Source: VXNJ01 sp965249595
GTDB lineage: Bacteria; Chloroflexota; UBA11872; VXNJ01
DNA: 64,000 nt
Assembly (NCBI GenBank): GCA_965249595.1
Contig: OZ252242.1
Location: 620,001 to 684,000 of the forward strand
Reading direction: 5' to 3'
The stretch's first letter is position 1; each line of letters starts with the position of its first letter. The notes beneath the pieces were generated by a model. It did not search any database. It worked only from the letters and a program-made list of their open reading frames with translations, and was not told the DNA's origin. Position numbers and translations under genes: made by a program. This document shows, in pieces, positions 8,763-17,554 of the stretch.

Positions 8763-9510
8763 CCCCCGACGCGGCATCGGGGAAGCCCTGCTGGCGGTCT
8801 ACGACCTCCTAGTCGAGCACTATGGGCCACAGCAGTGGTGGCCGGGCGAGGGCCCAGGCCGGGCCCACTATATCTGCATGGGGGCGATCCTGTGCCAGAA
8901 CACCAACTGGGGCAATGCTGCCCGGGCGCTTGAGAATCTGGCCGGGGCCGGCTTAACGAGAGTTGGAGATCTGCCGCTGGCGGCCAGCGACGAACTGGCT
9001 GATTTGGTCCGGCCGGCCGGCTACTTTCGCCAAAAGGCGCGCAAACTGGCCGAATTTGCGACTCTCTGCCAGGGCCACGGTTCGCTGGAAGGCCTTTTCG
9101 AACTGCCCACCGATCAGTTGCGTGCCCGGCTGCTTTCCTGCTGGGGCATCGGTCCGGAGACCGCCGATGCGATTCTTCTTTTTGCGGCGCGACGGGCGAC
9201 CTTCGTGGTCGATACCTACGCGGTGCGGACCTGGCAGCGGTTGGGGATCGTGGAGCCCGGCCCGGTCAGCCGTGAAGACTTGCGGCGATCGGTGTTGTCC
9301 GCCCTGTCGCCGTCGACCGACTTTGCCGCCGAGCTGCACGCCCTCCTGATCCAACACGGCAAGAACCACTGCCGGGCCAAGCCGCTTTGCGGCGGCTGTC
9401 CGCTGACCCAGTCGTGCGCGTACTTCGCCGCGACCCCGGTGGCGGCTGGCCCGGCCCAGTTGCGCGATGGCTGGGCCGGTGTTATGGGCGGGAAACGCAG
9501 TGGCAATTGA
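8737..9510 (+). CDS. Endonuclease III-like HhH-GPD [4Fe-4S] DNA glycosylase
   Basis: The protein (257 residues from GTG 8737) belongs to the HhH-GPD base-excision-repair superfamily. It has the helix-hairpin-helix LLSCWGIGPETADAILLFA near residue 130, the catalytic-aspartate region FVVDTYAVRTW, and a C-terminal iron-sulfur loop with spacing C-x6-C-x2-C-x5-C (CRAKPLCGGCPLTQSC). The lysine that marks bifunctional Nth glycosylase/lyases is not evident: the hairpin reads GIGPETAD rather than GVGRKTA, so this may be a monofunctional or otherwise divergent member, as in the COG2231 'endonuclease III-related' group. It overlaps thrS by 26 bases, so its first residues are uncertain. Confidence 0.85.
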   Translation: MISASGPADPRRGIGEALLAVYDLLVEHYGPQQWWPGEGPGRAHYICMGAILCQNTNWGNAARALENLAGAGLTRVGDLPLAASDELADLVRPAGYFRQKARKLAEFATLCQGHGSLEGLFELPTDQLRARLLSCWGIGPETADAILLFAARRATFVVDTYAVRTWQRLGIVEPGPVSREDLRRSVLSALSPSTDFAAELHALLIQHGKNHCRAKPLCGGCPLTQSCAYFAATPVAAGPAQLRDGWAGVMGGKRSGN

Positions 9511-9596
9511 CCGGGCGCGATATGAGAATTAACCTAATGGCGGCCCGCTGAATTGACGGGCTGGCCCACCTAGACCCCGAACTGGATCGATGGCAA

Positions 9597-10529
9597 ATGC
9601 GATACCGCCAACTTGGCAAAACCGGCTGGCAGGTCTCGGCCGTAAGCATGGGCGCTTGGGCCCTGGGCAATCAGTGGGGACAACTTTCCGACACCGAAGC
9701 GGAGGCAACCGTGCGGGCGGGCCTTGACGGCGGCATAAATCTGTTCGACACCGCCGATAACTACGGTCCACTGATCAGCGAAACACGTCTCGGCGCAGCG
9801 TTGGGATCAGAACGCGGGAACGTTTACATCGCCACCAAGGTTGGCCACCTGCTTTATCGGCAAGGCCATCCCCAGGTCTATACGCACCCCCTGCACGTCG
9901 TCGCCGCCTGCCACGGTTCGCTCCATCGGCTGGGCACCGACTATATCGACCTTTATCAATGCCACGATGAGGACCCACCACATCCGGAGGTATACCTTGA
10001 AGGGTTCGAGCTCTTAAAACAGCAGGGCAAGATTCGCCATTTCGGTGTTTCCTCGGGGCGGGCCGCGGTGATAGCGGTGTTTGATGCGGGCGGCGAGTGC
10101 GCGGCTGCCCAAATCGACTACTCGGCAATTCGCCGCGGGGCCGAACGCGAAGCCCTGCCACTGTGTCTGGAACGCAACATCGGCACCCTGATTCGCGGCG
10201 CCCTGGGTCAGGGCGTGCTCACCGCGAAATATAACCCCGATACTCACTTTGCGGACTCGGTCCGGGCGCAATGGAATGAGGGCGCCCGTCGCGAGCGATA
10301 CCTCGCCGAACTGGCAGTGGCCGGACAGATCGCCGCCGTAAAGGGCGACCGCTCACTGATCGACTTGGCCCTGGCCTTCGTTCTCGCCCATCCGGCGGTC
10401 AGCTGCGCTATCGCCGGAGCCAAGAGCGCCGAGCAGGCAAATGCCAACGCCGCCGCCGCCGCCGCCGCGGCCAATCTGTCAGCGCAGGAATTGGCCCAGA
10501 TTCAGGCCCTGACGGCGTCGATGGTTTAG
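9597..10529 (+). CDS. Aldo/keto reductase
   Basis: This is a 310-residue TIM-barrel oxidoreductase. The first strand reads RQLGKTGWQVSAVSMGAW, and the tetrad region is visible: Asp and Tyr in NLFDTADNYG, Lys in VYIATKVGH, and a His in LYQCHDEDPPHP. The C-terminal NADP-binding segment has AHPAVSCAIAGAKSAEQ. An alanine-rich stretch near residue 285 (ANAAAAAAAAN) comes from a GCC-GCC repeat and may vary in length. The substrate is unknown; the branch resembles AKR11/AKR12-like sugar or general aldehyde reductases. It is separated from the endonuclease gene by 86 bases and probably has its own promoter. Confidence 0.85.
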   Translation: MRYRQLGKTGWQVSAVSMGAWALGNQWGQLSDTEAEATVRAGLDGGINLFDTADNYGPLISETRLGAALGSERGNVYIATKVGHLLYRQGHPQVYTHPLHVVAACHGSLHRLGTDYIDLYQCHDEDPPHPEVYLEGFELLKQQGKIRHFGVSSGRAAVIAVFDAGGECAAAQIDYSAIRRGAEREALPLCLERNIGTLIRGALGQGVLTAKYNPDTHFADSVRAQWNEGARRERYLAELAVAGQIAAVKGDRSLIDLALAFVLAHPAVSCAIAGAKSAEQANANAAAAAAAANLSAQELAQIQALTASMV

Positions 10530-10573
10530 CCAGGCCGACGCCCGGCCCGGCGAATCGCTGGGCCATTTGCGGC

Positions 10574-11377
10574 TTATATGCCGGCGTCCGCCAATTGCTG
10601 CAGCACCTTGGGCAGTTGCCCCACGTGATCGATTACCGCGTCGGGGGCCACGCCTGCCGGCAGCGCGAGGCCGCGGTTAACCCAGACCGCCCGCATCCCG
10701 GCGGTCTGGGCGCCGGATACATCGTTGATCGGGTTGTCGCCGATCATGAGCGCCTGGCTGCTGGCAATGCCAGCCCGCTGCAAGATCGCGGCATAAGTTG
10801 CCGGATCGGGTTTGGCGGTGCCAAGCTCGCCGCAGATGACGATGTGGTCAAACCAGCGCCGCATCGCCGTACCCAGGATCTTCTCGCGCTGCAACGAAGG
10901 AGCGCCATTGGTTAGCAGGGCCAGGGCGTATTTGGCTTTCAACTCATCAAGCGCAGCATCTGTTTCTGGGTACCGGCGATGCAGTGCTCGGCGCTCGACG
11001 CCAAACGCCGCCGCCAAGCGGGCGGCCAGATCGGGATCGGCAACACCCTGCGCGCCCAGCGCCCTCGACCAGGCGGCCAAGCGGAACGGTTCCACCCGCT
11101 CCCGCAGCCGACTCAGGTTCTTGTCGGCGTCGGGAAAGAGGGCCCAGAGGCATTCATTGGCCGAGACGCCGGTGCTGCTGCTGAGCCGGGACAGTTCGTC
11201 GTCGTCGCGCAGCAAAGATTGGGCCGCGACGCCAACGTCATCGGCAAGGCGGGCAGGATCACAGACCTCTGTGGCATGGACCTTTGCGCTGGCCAGCGCC
11301 GCCTCACCCGCCAGTTCGTCATCCGGAATAAGGGTCTGGTCCAAATCAAAAACCAGCAGCCTGATCGGTTCGTTCAT
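10574..11377 (-). CDS. HAD-superfamily hydrolase
   Basis: This 267-residue HAD phosphatase shows all four motifs: I, LLVFDLDQTLIPDDE at the N-terminus; II, LALLTNGAPS near residue 155; III, the lysine in GTAKPDPATYAAI; and IV, MIGDNPINDVSGAQ. A helical cap of about 120 residues lies between motifs I and II, which places it in subfamily I, near YjjG-type 5'-nucleotidases and haloacid-dehalogenase-like phosphatases. The substrate cannot be inferred. The cap is longer than usual for the family. The gene stands alone on this strand, next to the foreign-looking region at 11.4-13.6 kb. Confidence 0.85.
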   Translation of the reverse strand: MNEPIRLLVFDLDQTLIPDDELAGEAALASAKVHATEVCDPARLADDVGVAAQSLLRDDDELSRLSSSTGVSANECLWALFPDADKNLSRLRERVEPFRLAAWSRALGAQGVADPDLAARLAAAFGVERRALHRRYPETDAALDELKAKYALALLTNGAPSLQREKILGTAMRRWFDHIVICGELGTAKPDPATYAAILQRAGIASSQALMIGDNPINDVSGAQTAGMRAVWVNRGLALPAGVAPDAVIDHVGQLPKVLQQLADAGI

Positions 11378-11914
11378 CGTGCACGCTCTTGGTAGATGCT
11401 GAAATCAGATGTTGCAGATTACTAGAGGCTCGGGTGTTTTAGCGACTTTGCAATAGTGTCGCCACGGTCCGAATATCAGCCCTTCGAATTTGCCTGGGGC
11501 TCAGCCTCGTAGTCCGCATCGGCGAAGCGCCGATTGCCACCCAGACCTGCCAACGTCGGCAAACAGATCAGACGATCGAGATTCATTCTTTCTATCAACC
11601 AGGGACATTGTCGCAGCGAGATCATAGCCGGCTCTCTTTGATGTGTTTTCAGTAGATGAAATTTCCACTTAAAAACGAACATCGACTTCCTGGGCAAAAA
11701 TGACGGACTTTCCTCCCAGGCATGAACGGTCTTGTCGGTTGGTAGGCCAGCGCCCGCCCGTCCATTGTGTGTACAAAAGCCCTGCCTTCCGGCTACGCAT
11801 CATCAGTGCCGAGAACGGAGCACAGTGCGAAGTGGCTTGTAGTCGACCGAAGGAACCGATGATGACGGCCAAACGATTGCTCGGGGCAGCGCCCATAACT
11901 GTATTTACTTGGGG
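11378..11914. other. Intergenic stretch with no supported gene
   Basis: These 537 bases are visibly more AT-rich than the flanks. Three short open frames (about 72-75 codons) exist on both strands, but they overlap each other, lack good ribosome sites and resemble nothing I recognise. The stretch borders the PIN/ImmA module and is probably part of the same transferred segment, perhaps carrying gene debris. It should also hold the promoter of the HAD gene at 10574-11377. Confidence 0.5.
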
Positions 11915-12409
11915 TTAACCGCGCCGCCAACTGGTACTGAAATCAAGTTCACCGAGCATCTGAAAAGTGTTGCAGACGCTCACGCCCAACGTATTACAGA
12001 CGTCAGGTATGTGGCGGTTGGCCCTGACGCGCTTGGGCCGAGAGTGCTCAGTCGTGACAATTCGGCGATCTGAGACAGATACCATCGCAAAGGCGATCAG
12101 TGTTGCGTCCTCGCCGACTTTTTCGAGTTCATCTTCTCTTAGGCCTGCCGCGTAACCCTTTGTCAGCACGTCATTGAAGTGGGCAGTCGGTAAGTGCTCA
12201 ATTAACCGCATCTCCGTATCGCGCTTATTGAGCCATTTCGCAAGCGGGTCGTTCGCGTCAATAAGTTTGCGGAATATGTGATCCGGAATCTTGGTCCGGC
12301 CTTTTGCGCCCTGTTCAGCCAGCCATTCCTAGAATTCCGGTATCCGCTCTTGCGGGTAATAATCACGTTGCGCGTCAATGAGTACATTCGCATCGAGAAG
12401 GTAGAGCAA
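11915..12409 (-). pseudogene. PIN-domain (DUF4411-like) toxin gene with in-frame amber stop
   Basis: Read through one stop, this frame gives about 164 residues typical of DUF4411 PIN proteins, which act as ribonuclease toxins paired with HTH/ImmA proteins. The likely TTG start (12409) gives MLYLLDANVLIDAQRDYY, with the PIN aspartate in LLDANVL, followed by IPEF, then TAG at 12329-12331, then EWLAEQGAKGR. Family members have a Trp here (EFWEWL), so a TGG-to-TAG change is the simple explanation. The rest of the frame is intact to 11915, including GEDATLIAFAMV with a second acidic site and a final RRIVTTEHS segment. The next in-frame start would lose the first catalytic Asp. It follows the ImmA gene by 15 bases. 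Confidence 0.75.
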
Positions 12410-12424
12410 CAGGCGGTCCGCTCG

Positions 12425-13609
12425 TCAAAATGCGCCGAAGTCGACGAGTTTGCCGACATTCTGAGGTTTGACGCCCATTACGCGTGCGGCCTTGGTCGTA
12501 GACAGGGCTCCCGATTCCATCAATCCCTTGACCGTATTTGCAAGCGACTTTCCGACGCGGTGCCGTCGTACCACGTAATAGCCCGGCCGGCTTAGGTCGT
12601 CAGATTGTCTCTTGTGCGCCTGGCGATTGCGCCACTGGGTGCGGAATTGAACCAACAGCCTGGATAGTTGGTCTTGGCGAATGAGGCTGGACCTATAGGC
12701 TCGATACGCAACCATTGACCGACTTACAAGTCGCGCGTTCGCCGCCTCAGTGATCTGGTTTGCGATCTCAGCGTATTGCATCTGATCGTTGATGGACAAT
12801 TCCGCCACCTCGTCGGGAGGGAACAGGAAATGACCCGCGATATCGTCGCACATTCGTTCAACGTTGGTGTTGCACCACATTCCACTGACACCGGTCTGCC
12901 CTAGCAACAGGTGAACGAGTTCGTGCAGAAGGGTGAATGACCACGCGGTATGCGCGTCGTTTTCATTGATGACTATGAAAGGCGCGTATTCGTCAGCAAT
13001 CGATAGGCCGCGAAATGTCTCTGCCTCGATCGCTGAATGATGGCTGCCAAGGTTGCCCTTAAGCATTACGAATACACCCTGACGCTCTGCGGCCAACCGA
13101 AGTTTGGCGAATGCGTCTTTGACATCGGGCCCTTGCCGATATTCGATGTGATCCATCTCGAGCAGCTCGGTCAGGCTCCGCAAGATCACATTGGAACCGT
13201 CACGAATTCGACGCGAACCAACGAACGACCGCACCGGGACACCGTCTTCTTCGACAAGCGCCGCGCGCAACAAATCTTGGCTTGCGTAAACCTCGCGGAG
13301 CAGTGCACTCAGCAATGCCTCCTGGCGCTCAGATCGCTCCTCATTTGGCCCCCGGAAGTCCACGCCACGATTGCTCGCCGCGGGGATTTCATCGAGATAG
13401 AACGCAATTAGCGGGCGGCGATATTGCTTTGCCATCCTCCTGAGGAGTGCAGCCGATGGCTCGGCCTCGCCTTTTTCGATATCGATTAATCGGTCAGTTG
13501 CGGCCAAGCCTCCGGCGGCGCGAAGATCGATCTTGTGAGCGGCCTCGTCAAGAGACAGCGCTGCGGATCGACGCGCCCAACGCAGAATTTTTGGGTTGAC
13601 ATTCGTCAT
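12425..13609 (-). CDS. HTH + ImmA/IrrE-type metallopeptidase protein (antitoxin-like)
   Basis: The 394-residue protein has an N-terminal XRE-type helix-turn-helix (ILRWARRSAALSLDEAAHKI, residues 8-27) and a central ImmA/IrrE (COG2856) zinc-protease domain with the HExxH motif in FTLLHELVHLLLG near residue 230. ImmA/IrrE proteins cleave repressors, and in pairs with DUF4411 PIN proteins they are thought to act as the antitoxin or regulator; here this is inferred from family pairing. The C-terminal 60 residues carry a second helix-turn-helix-like piece (STTKAARVMGVKPQNVGKL). Codon use is more AT-rich than the neighbours, a sign of transfer. The ATG at 13609 agrees with the HTH start. Confidence 0.85.
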   Translation of the reverse strand: MTNVNPKILRWARRSAALSLDEAAHKIDLRAAGGLAATDRLIDIEKGEAEPSAALLRRMAKQYRRPLIAFYLDEIPAASNRGVDFRGPNEERSERQEALLSALLREVYASQDLLRAALVEEDGVPVRSFVGSRRIRDGSNVILRSLTELLEMDHIEYRQGPDVKDAFAKLRLAAERQGVFVMLKGNLGSHHSAIEAETFRGLSIADEYAPFIVINENDAHTAWSFTLLHELVHLLLGQTGVSGMWCNTNVERMCDDIAGHFLFPPDEVAELSINDQMQYAEIANQITEAANARLVSRSMVAYRAYRSSLIRQDQLSRLLVQFRTQWRNRQAHKRQSDDLSRPGYYVVRRHRVGKSLANTVKGLMESGALSTTKAARVMGVKPQNVGKLVDFGAF

Positions 13610-13700
13610 TTCATCGGCTTGGCTCGATGATACGACCCGCAGAAGCGGTCGAATTGGTGACGGATTTTTGCCCGCTCAGCGGGAGGCTATGCTCCCATCT

Positions 13701-14333
13701 TCACTTACCTGCCCGTTCGGCCCTTCCAATTCCACTTTCGCCGGCCGTCCACTGCCGTTCGCGGGGCAATTGGGGTCTTATCCCGAGCCAGACCAGCAGG
13801 CGTTCGACGTGGGAGTTGATCACCTCGTCTAGGGAAGTGGGAAGCTCGTAGAAGGCCGGCACCGGCGGGGCGATGGTCACTCCCAGTTCGGCCAGGCGCA
13901 GCAAATTGGTCAGGTGTATGGGCGAGAGCGGGCACTCGCGTGGCACCAGCACCATGCGCCGCCGCTCCTTTATCGCCACATCCCCCATCCGCTGGAGCAA
14001 ATTGGTGCCCAAACCGGTGGCCAGTGCGGCGACCGTGGCCATTGACGCCGGGACGATTGCATAGGCGTCGATTGGATATGACCCCGAGGCCAGTGGCGCA
14101 GCCAGGTCGGCGCTTTTGTGCACCCGAACCGAACCGGCTTCCTGCAGGGATTTGATGTCCTGCTCAATCGGCCGCCCCAGCTCGTGGCCCCACATCAAGC
14201 GGCCATAGCGCGAGCAGACAAGCTCGATTTCCCATTCGGCCGCAAGCGCTGCTTCAGCGAGCCGCAGGGCCAGTACGGCCCCCGAAGCCCCGGATACCCC
14301 CAGGGCCAAGCGGCGAGAGCCAACCTCACCCAA
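13701..14333 (-). CDS. ubiX: Flavin prenyltransferase UbiX
   Basis: UbiX attaches dimethylallyl phosphate to FMN to make prenyl-FMN, the cofactor of UbiD decarboxylases. The protein (210 residues from a TTG start) has the flavoprotein start RRLALGVSGASGAVLALRLA, the conserved PASMATVAALATGLGTNLL segment (usually C-S/P-M-K/A-T), the LVPRECPLSPIHLTNLLRLAELG helix pair and PPVPAFYELPTSLDEVI, all diagnostic of UbiX. Its start codon follows the UbiA stop with no gap (14334/14333), so it is last in the ubiD-DM13-ubiA-ubiX operon. The C-terminus is about 20 residues longer than typical and ends in a basic tail. Confidence 0.93.
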   Translation of the reverse strand: MGEVGSRRLALGVSGASGAVLALRLAEAALAAEWEIELVCSRYGRLMWGHELGRPIEQDIKSLQEAGSVRVHKSADLAAPLASGSYPIDAYAIVPASMATVAALATGLGTNLLQRMGDVAIKERRRMVLVPRECPLSPIHLTNLLRLAELGVTIAPPVPAFYELPTSLDEVINSHVERLLVWLGIRPQLPRERQWTAGESGIGRAERAGK

Positions 14334-15200
14334 CTAGCCGACCGCCACGGCGGCGATGACCGCTGCCAGGAGGGCTAACGATATGTAGCCGTTGAGGTCG
14401 AAAAAGGCTTTTTGTAGTCGCGAGAGATCGTTTGGTCGCACCAGCGCTGATTCGTACACCAAGAGGCCTCCAACCACCGCAACCCCGATCCAGAAGGGCC
14501 ACGACAAATCGGCCGACAGTCCCAATCCGACCAGCGCCAGCACGGTTGCCAGGTGGCAGAGCCGGGAGACCCAGAGGGCGGTGGCGATCCCGAAGCGAGC
14601 GGGCACTGAGTGGAGCCCTTGGGCGCGGTCGACGGCAATATCCTGGCAGGCGTAGATGATGTCAAATCCGGCAATCCAGAACGCCATTGCCAGGGCCAAA
14701 AGGCCGCCGCGGCCGTCGAGTCCGCCGGCAATGGCAATCCAGGCGCCGGCGGCGGCTATCGAGTCGGCTAACCCCAGGAACGCATGGGAGAAATAGGTAA
14801 ACCGTTTGGCATACGGATAAATGGTCACCACCACTATTGCCAGAGGGCTTAGGGCCAGGGCCAAGGGGTGCAGAAAGGCCGCGCAGACAACGAGGACGGC
14901 GAACCCGGACAGGGCCAGTATTACCATCTCCGTCCGTCGCATCTGTCCGGTTACCAGGGCGCGGTCGGCGGTTCGCGGATTGCGGGCATCGATCCGGGCA
15001 TCTATCAGGCGATTGGCCGCCATCGCCCCGGTGCGGGCGCCGGCCATGGCGCCGGTTACGAGCAGGGCCGGACCCCAACCCGGCCAACCGCCAGCGGCCA
15101 GCAATATGGCCATATAGGCGAACGGGAGGGCGAAGACCGTGTGCTCGAAGCGAATGGCCGCCAGGTAGACGCCCAAACGGGGAACGGCGGTGCTGGCCAC
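14334..15200 (-). CDS. ubiA: UbiA-family prenyltransferase (possible MqnP)
   Basis: This is a polyprenyltransferase of 288 residues with about eight membrane helices. The first Asp-rich motif is NRLIDARIDARNPRTADR (N-x3-D-x3-D) near residue 65; the second is YACQDIAVDRAQGLHSVPAR (D-x3-D) near residue 190, both on the cytoplasmic face for prenyl-diphosphate and Mg binding. The YPYAKRFTYFSH loop is typical of 4-hydroxybenzoate octaprenyltransferases and of MqnP, which prenylates 1,4-dihydroxy-6-naphthoate in the futalosine pathway. With UbiD and UbiX beside it, this enzyme and the decarboxylase form a prenylate-then-decarboxylate pair for a quinone. Which quinone cannot be decided from this window. 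The start is GTG. Confidence 0.9.
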   Translation of the reverse strand: MASTAVPRLGVYLAAIRFEHTVFALPFAYMAILLAAGGWPGWGPALLVTGAMAGARTGAMAANRLIDARIDARNPRTADRALVTGQMRRTEMVILALSGFAVLVVCAAFLHPLALALSPLAIVVVTIYPYAKRFTYFSHAFLGLADSIAAAGAWIAIAGGLDGRGGLLALAMAFWIAGFDIIYACQDIAVDRAQGLHSVPARFGIATALWVSRLCHLATVLALVGLGLSADLSWPFWIGVAVVGGLLVYESALVRPNDLSRLQKAFFDLNGYISLALLAAVIAAVAVG

Positions 15201-15213
15201 GGCCGTGGCGCCT

Positions 15214-16011
15214 TTAACTTACTGCCAGCGGAGCCACCGCAAAGATCACCGAAAACGGGTAGCAATAGATGATCACCGAACCCATCGAGGCGATTTCGAC
15301 GCTCGGTGGAATCGTGTAATTCTGGTTGCCGATATTGCCCTTGAGCTTATCTAGCATGACAAAGCCGGTGTCATGGAGTTCATCGGGGGTGAACGGGTTG
15401 CGATGGACCGCCAGCAATACCCGGAGATCCGGCCCGTTGGTCACCTCGAAGTTCTCCAGTCGCAGCACCCGCTGATTGGTGCCCAACTCGTACACCGTGG
15501 CGTCACCCGATCCCTGGTGGAAGGCGTCGGCGCCGAAGAAATTACCTTTGAGCAGCGCGATTGGTTCGGCGATCGCCGCTGGAGGTTCGGTCAGCGAGGA
15601 TTCGATCGCCGCCAGATCGTTGCTCACGCCCTCGACCATCTCGGCCACATCGTCCTCCTCAGCCGATCCCAAAACGGCCGCCACGACATCGTCGAGCCCT
15701 TGCCGAACGTCGGAAATGTGGTCGGCAACATCATCTGGCGCCATGGTCGAAGCGGGCTCAACCATCGGTTCGGCAACCGGGTCCGCTACCTGGGCCATGG
15801 TGGTCATTACGGTGTTGGCATCGGCCGGCGCGATGTTGCCGGGAACATCGGCGGTTGCCAAGCTCGGGAAATCCTCATTGACGGTCTGCGAGATAAAGAG
15901 CGGCGCACCGAGCCACCACGCCAGCGCGCCGGCGGGAGCAAACACTGCCAAAGCGATCACGATGGCAATTAATGGGTGGGCCGTAATCTGGCCCCGGATA
16001 GCCCGGATCAT
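15214..16011 (-). CDS. Membrane-anchored DM13-domain protein
   Basis: The 265-residue protein has one N-terminal membrane anchor (LIAIVIALAVFAPAGALAWWL), then a low-complexity acidic, Ala-rich spacer to about residue 150, then a DM13 domain. That domain shows LKGNFFGADAFHQGSGDATVY, the LRLENFEVTNGPDLRVLL strand pair and KGNIGNQNYTIPPSV, all typical. It has a Cys in VIIYCYPFSVIF near residue 250, where DM13 proteins often have a conserved Cys thought to bind a redox cofactor. DM13 proteins face the cell exterior and their role is unproven. It overlaps ubiD by 4 bases (16008-16011) and sits 13 bases from ubiA, firmly inside the quinone operon. Confidence 0.82.
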   Translation of the reverse strand: MIRAIRGQITAHPLIAIVIALAVFAPAGALAWWLGAPLFISQTVNEDFPSLATADVPGNIAPADANTVMTTMAQVADPVAEPMVEPASTMAPDDVADHISDVRQGLDDVVAAVLGSAEEDDVAEMVEGVSNDLAAIESSLTEPPAAIAEPIALLKGNFFGADAFHQGSGDATVYELGTNQRVLRLENFEVTNGPDLRVLLAVHRNPFTPDELHDTGFVMLDKLKGNIGNQNYTIPPSVEIASMGSVIIYCYPFSVIFAVAPLAVS

Positions 16012-17462
16012 ATTCCGTATTCCTCCCAGCGCCGGCTTACCAGCGCTTCAATTTCTGGATCCATCACAATATCCGGCGGCCAGCGCCGGTTATAGCCCTC
16101 TTCGGGCAATTTAGTGGTGGCGTCGATGCCTATCTTGCCGGCGTAATTGGGCTGTCGAGCGGCATGGTCGAGGGTGTCGGTGGGGCCGGCCACGATCTCG
16201 ACATCGTATGACGGATCGACGTTGTTGCCCACCCGCCAGAGCACTTCGCGCAGATTTTGCACATCCACGTTTTCGTCCAAGACGATGACGAATTTGGAAA
16301 ACATCATTTGGCCCAGCCCCCAGACCGCATGCATAACTTTGCGGGCGTGGCCGGGGTATCGCTTGCGGATCGAGACCAGGGCGAAATTGTGAAAAACCGA
16401 GTCATAAGGCAAATGCATGTCGACCAATTCGGGGATCATCAGGCGCACCAGGGGCAGGAACAAACGCTCGGTGGCCCCGCCCAGAAAACGGTCCTCCTTG
16501 GGCGGCTTGCCGACGATGGTTGATATGTAGGTCGGCTGGCGGCGGCGGGTGATCGCGGTCACGTGCATGACCGGATATTCATCTTCGAGTGAATAGACGC
16601 CGGTGTGATCGCCGAACGGGCCCTCAACCCTGCTTTCGCGTGGATCAACGAATCCTTCGATGACGAATTCGGCATTGGCCGGTACTTTGATGTCGACGGT
16701 GCGGGCCTGGACCAAATCCACCGCCTTGCCGCGCAGGAAACCGGCAAATACGGTCTCGTCAATCCCTGGCGGCAGGGGCGCGGTGGCCGCGTAAATTAAG
16801 GCCGGTTCGGCGCCGACGGCGACCGCCACCTCCATCCGCTCGGCCTTGTCGGCCTCGCTAAAGTGGGCCGAGCCGCCTTTGTGCAATTGCCAGTGCATGC
16901 CCAGCGTTTTCTCGTCGAAAACCTGCAGGCGGTACATGCCGACATTCCGTTTGCCGGTCGACGGATCATGCGTAAAAACCAGCGGCAAGGTTATGTAGCG
17001 GCCGCCATCACCGGGCCAGCACTTTTGAATGGGGATCTTGGCCAGCGACGGATTCTCCGTCTCTGCCACTTCCTGGCAGGGCCCGTCGGCAACCGTTCGC
17101 GGTTGGATGCGGGCGATTCGGGCCAAATCGGTCAAGGCCGAGAGTTTGGCCTTGAGCCCTTCCGGTGGCCCGCCCAGGGCCAGATCCAGCAGTTCGCCGA
17201 TCCGGTGCTCAAGCTCGGACCATTCGTCCGACCCCAGCGCCCAGGCGGTGCGCTTGGCCGACCCGAATACGTTGATGGCCAGCGGAAACGGGGACCCGCG
17301 GACATTCTCAAATAGCAGAGCCGGACCGCCGTCGGGGCGGGCCATCATGCGGTCGGCGATTTCGGTGATCTCGAGTTCGGCGTCGACCTCGGCGGTTATG
17401 CGCCGCAACTCTCCGGCTTTTTCCAAATGTTGGAGAAATTGGCCCAGGCTATCAAAACGCAC
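16008..17462 (-). CDS. ubiD: UbiD-family prenyl-FMN-dependent decarboxylase (possible MqnL)
   Basis: UbiD enzymes decarboxylate aromatic acids using prenyl-FMN. The protein (484 residues, GTG start) begins FDSLGQFLQHLEKAGELRRI and shows ALLFENVRGSPFPLAINVFGS, the cofactor-binding GMYRLQVFDEKTLGMHWQLHKGG region, the acidic site in EGPFGDHTGVYSLEDEYP with the catalytic Glu, and VTAITRRRQPTYISTIVGKPPKED. These are core UbiD signatures. Its length is typical of 4-hydroxy-3-polyprenylbenzoate decarboxylases and of MqnL. It is first in the four-gene operon and overlaps the DM13 gene by ATGA. The most likely role is quinone biosynthesis, not aromatic degradation, because UbiA is in the same operon. 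Confidence 0.93.
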   Translation of the reverse strand: MRFDSLGQFLQHLEKAGELRRITAEVDAELEITEIADRMMARPDGGPALLFENVRGSPFPLAINVFGSAKRTAWALGSDEWSELEHRIGELLDLALGGPPEGLKAKLSALTDLARIARIQPRTVADGPCQEVAETENPSLAKIPIQKCWPGDGGRYITLPLVFTHDPSTGKRNVGMYRLQVFDEKTLGMHWQLHKGGSAHFSEADKAERMEVAVAVGAEPALIYAATAPLPPGIDETVFAGFLRGKAVDLVQARTVDIKVPANAEFVIEGFVDPRESRVEGPFGDHTGVYSLEDEYPVMHVTAITRRRQPTYISTIVGKPPKEDRFLGGATERLFLPLVRLMIPELVDMHLPYDSVFHNFALVSIRKRYPGHARKVMHAVWGLGQMMFSKFVIVLDENVDVQNLREVLWRVGNNVDPSYDVEIVAGPTDTLDHAARQPNYAGKIGIDATTKLPEEGYNRRWPPDIVMDPEIEALVSRRWEEYGI

Positions 17463-17554
17463 GGGAATTTGGCCGCCTTCCCTTGTATCCAGCGATTGTC
17501 ACTTTCGCCCGATTATCGAAACACATCGGATCCCACGGCGCCATTGGGGGAGCC

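Noticed and set aside
10439..10475. GCC-rich alanine run in the first aldo/keto reductase as a possible special repeat
   Set aside because: It is a simple GC-bias homopolymer of codons without clear higher-order structure.
11476..11697. A 73-codon minus-strand frame next to the PIN relic
   Set aside because: No ribosome site, no family pattern, and it overlaps other equally weak frames.
15373..15972. A 199-codon plus-strand frame antisense to the DM13 gene
   Set aside because: It is low-complexity and a GC-driven shadow; the minus-strand frame has a membrane anchor and DM13 motifs.
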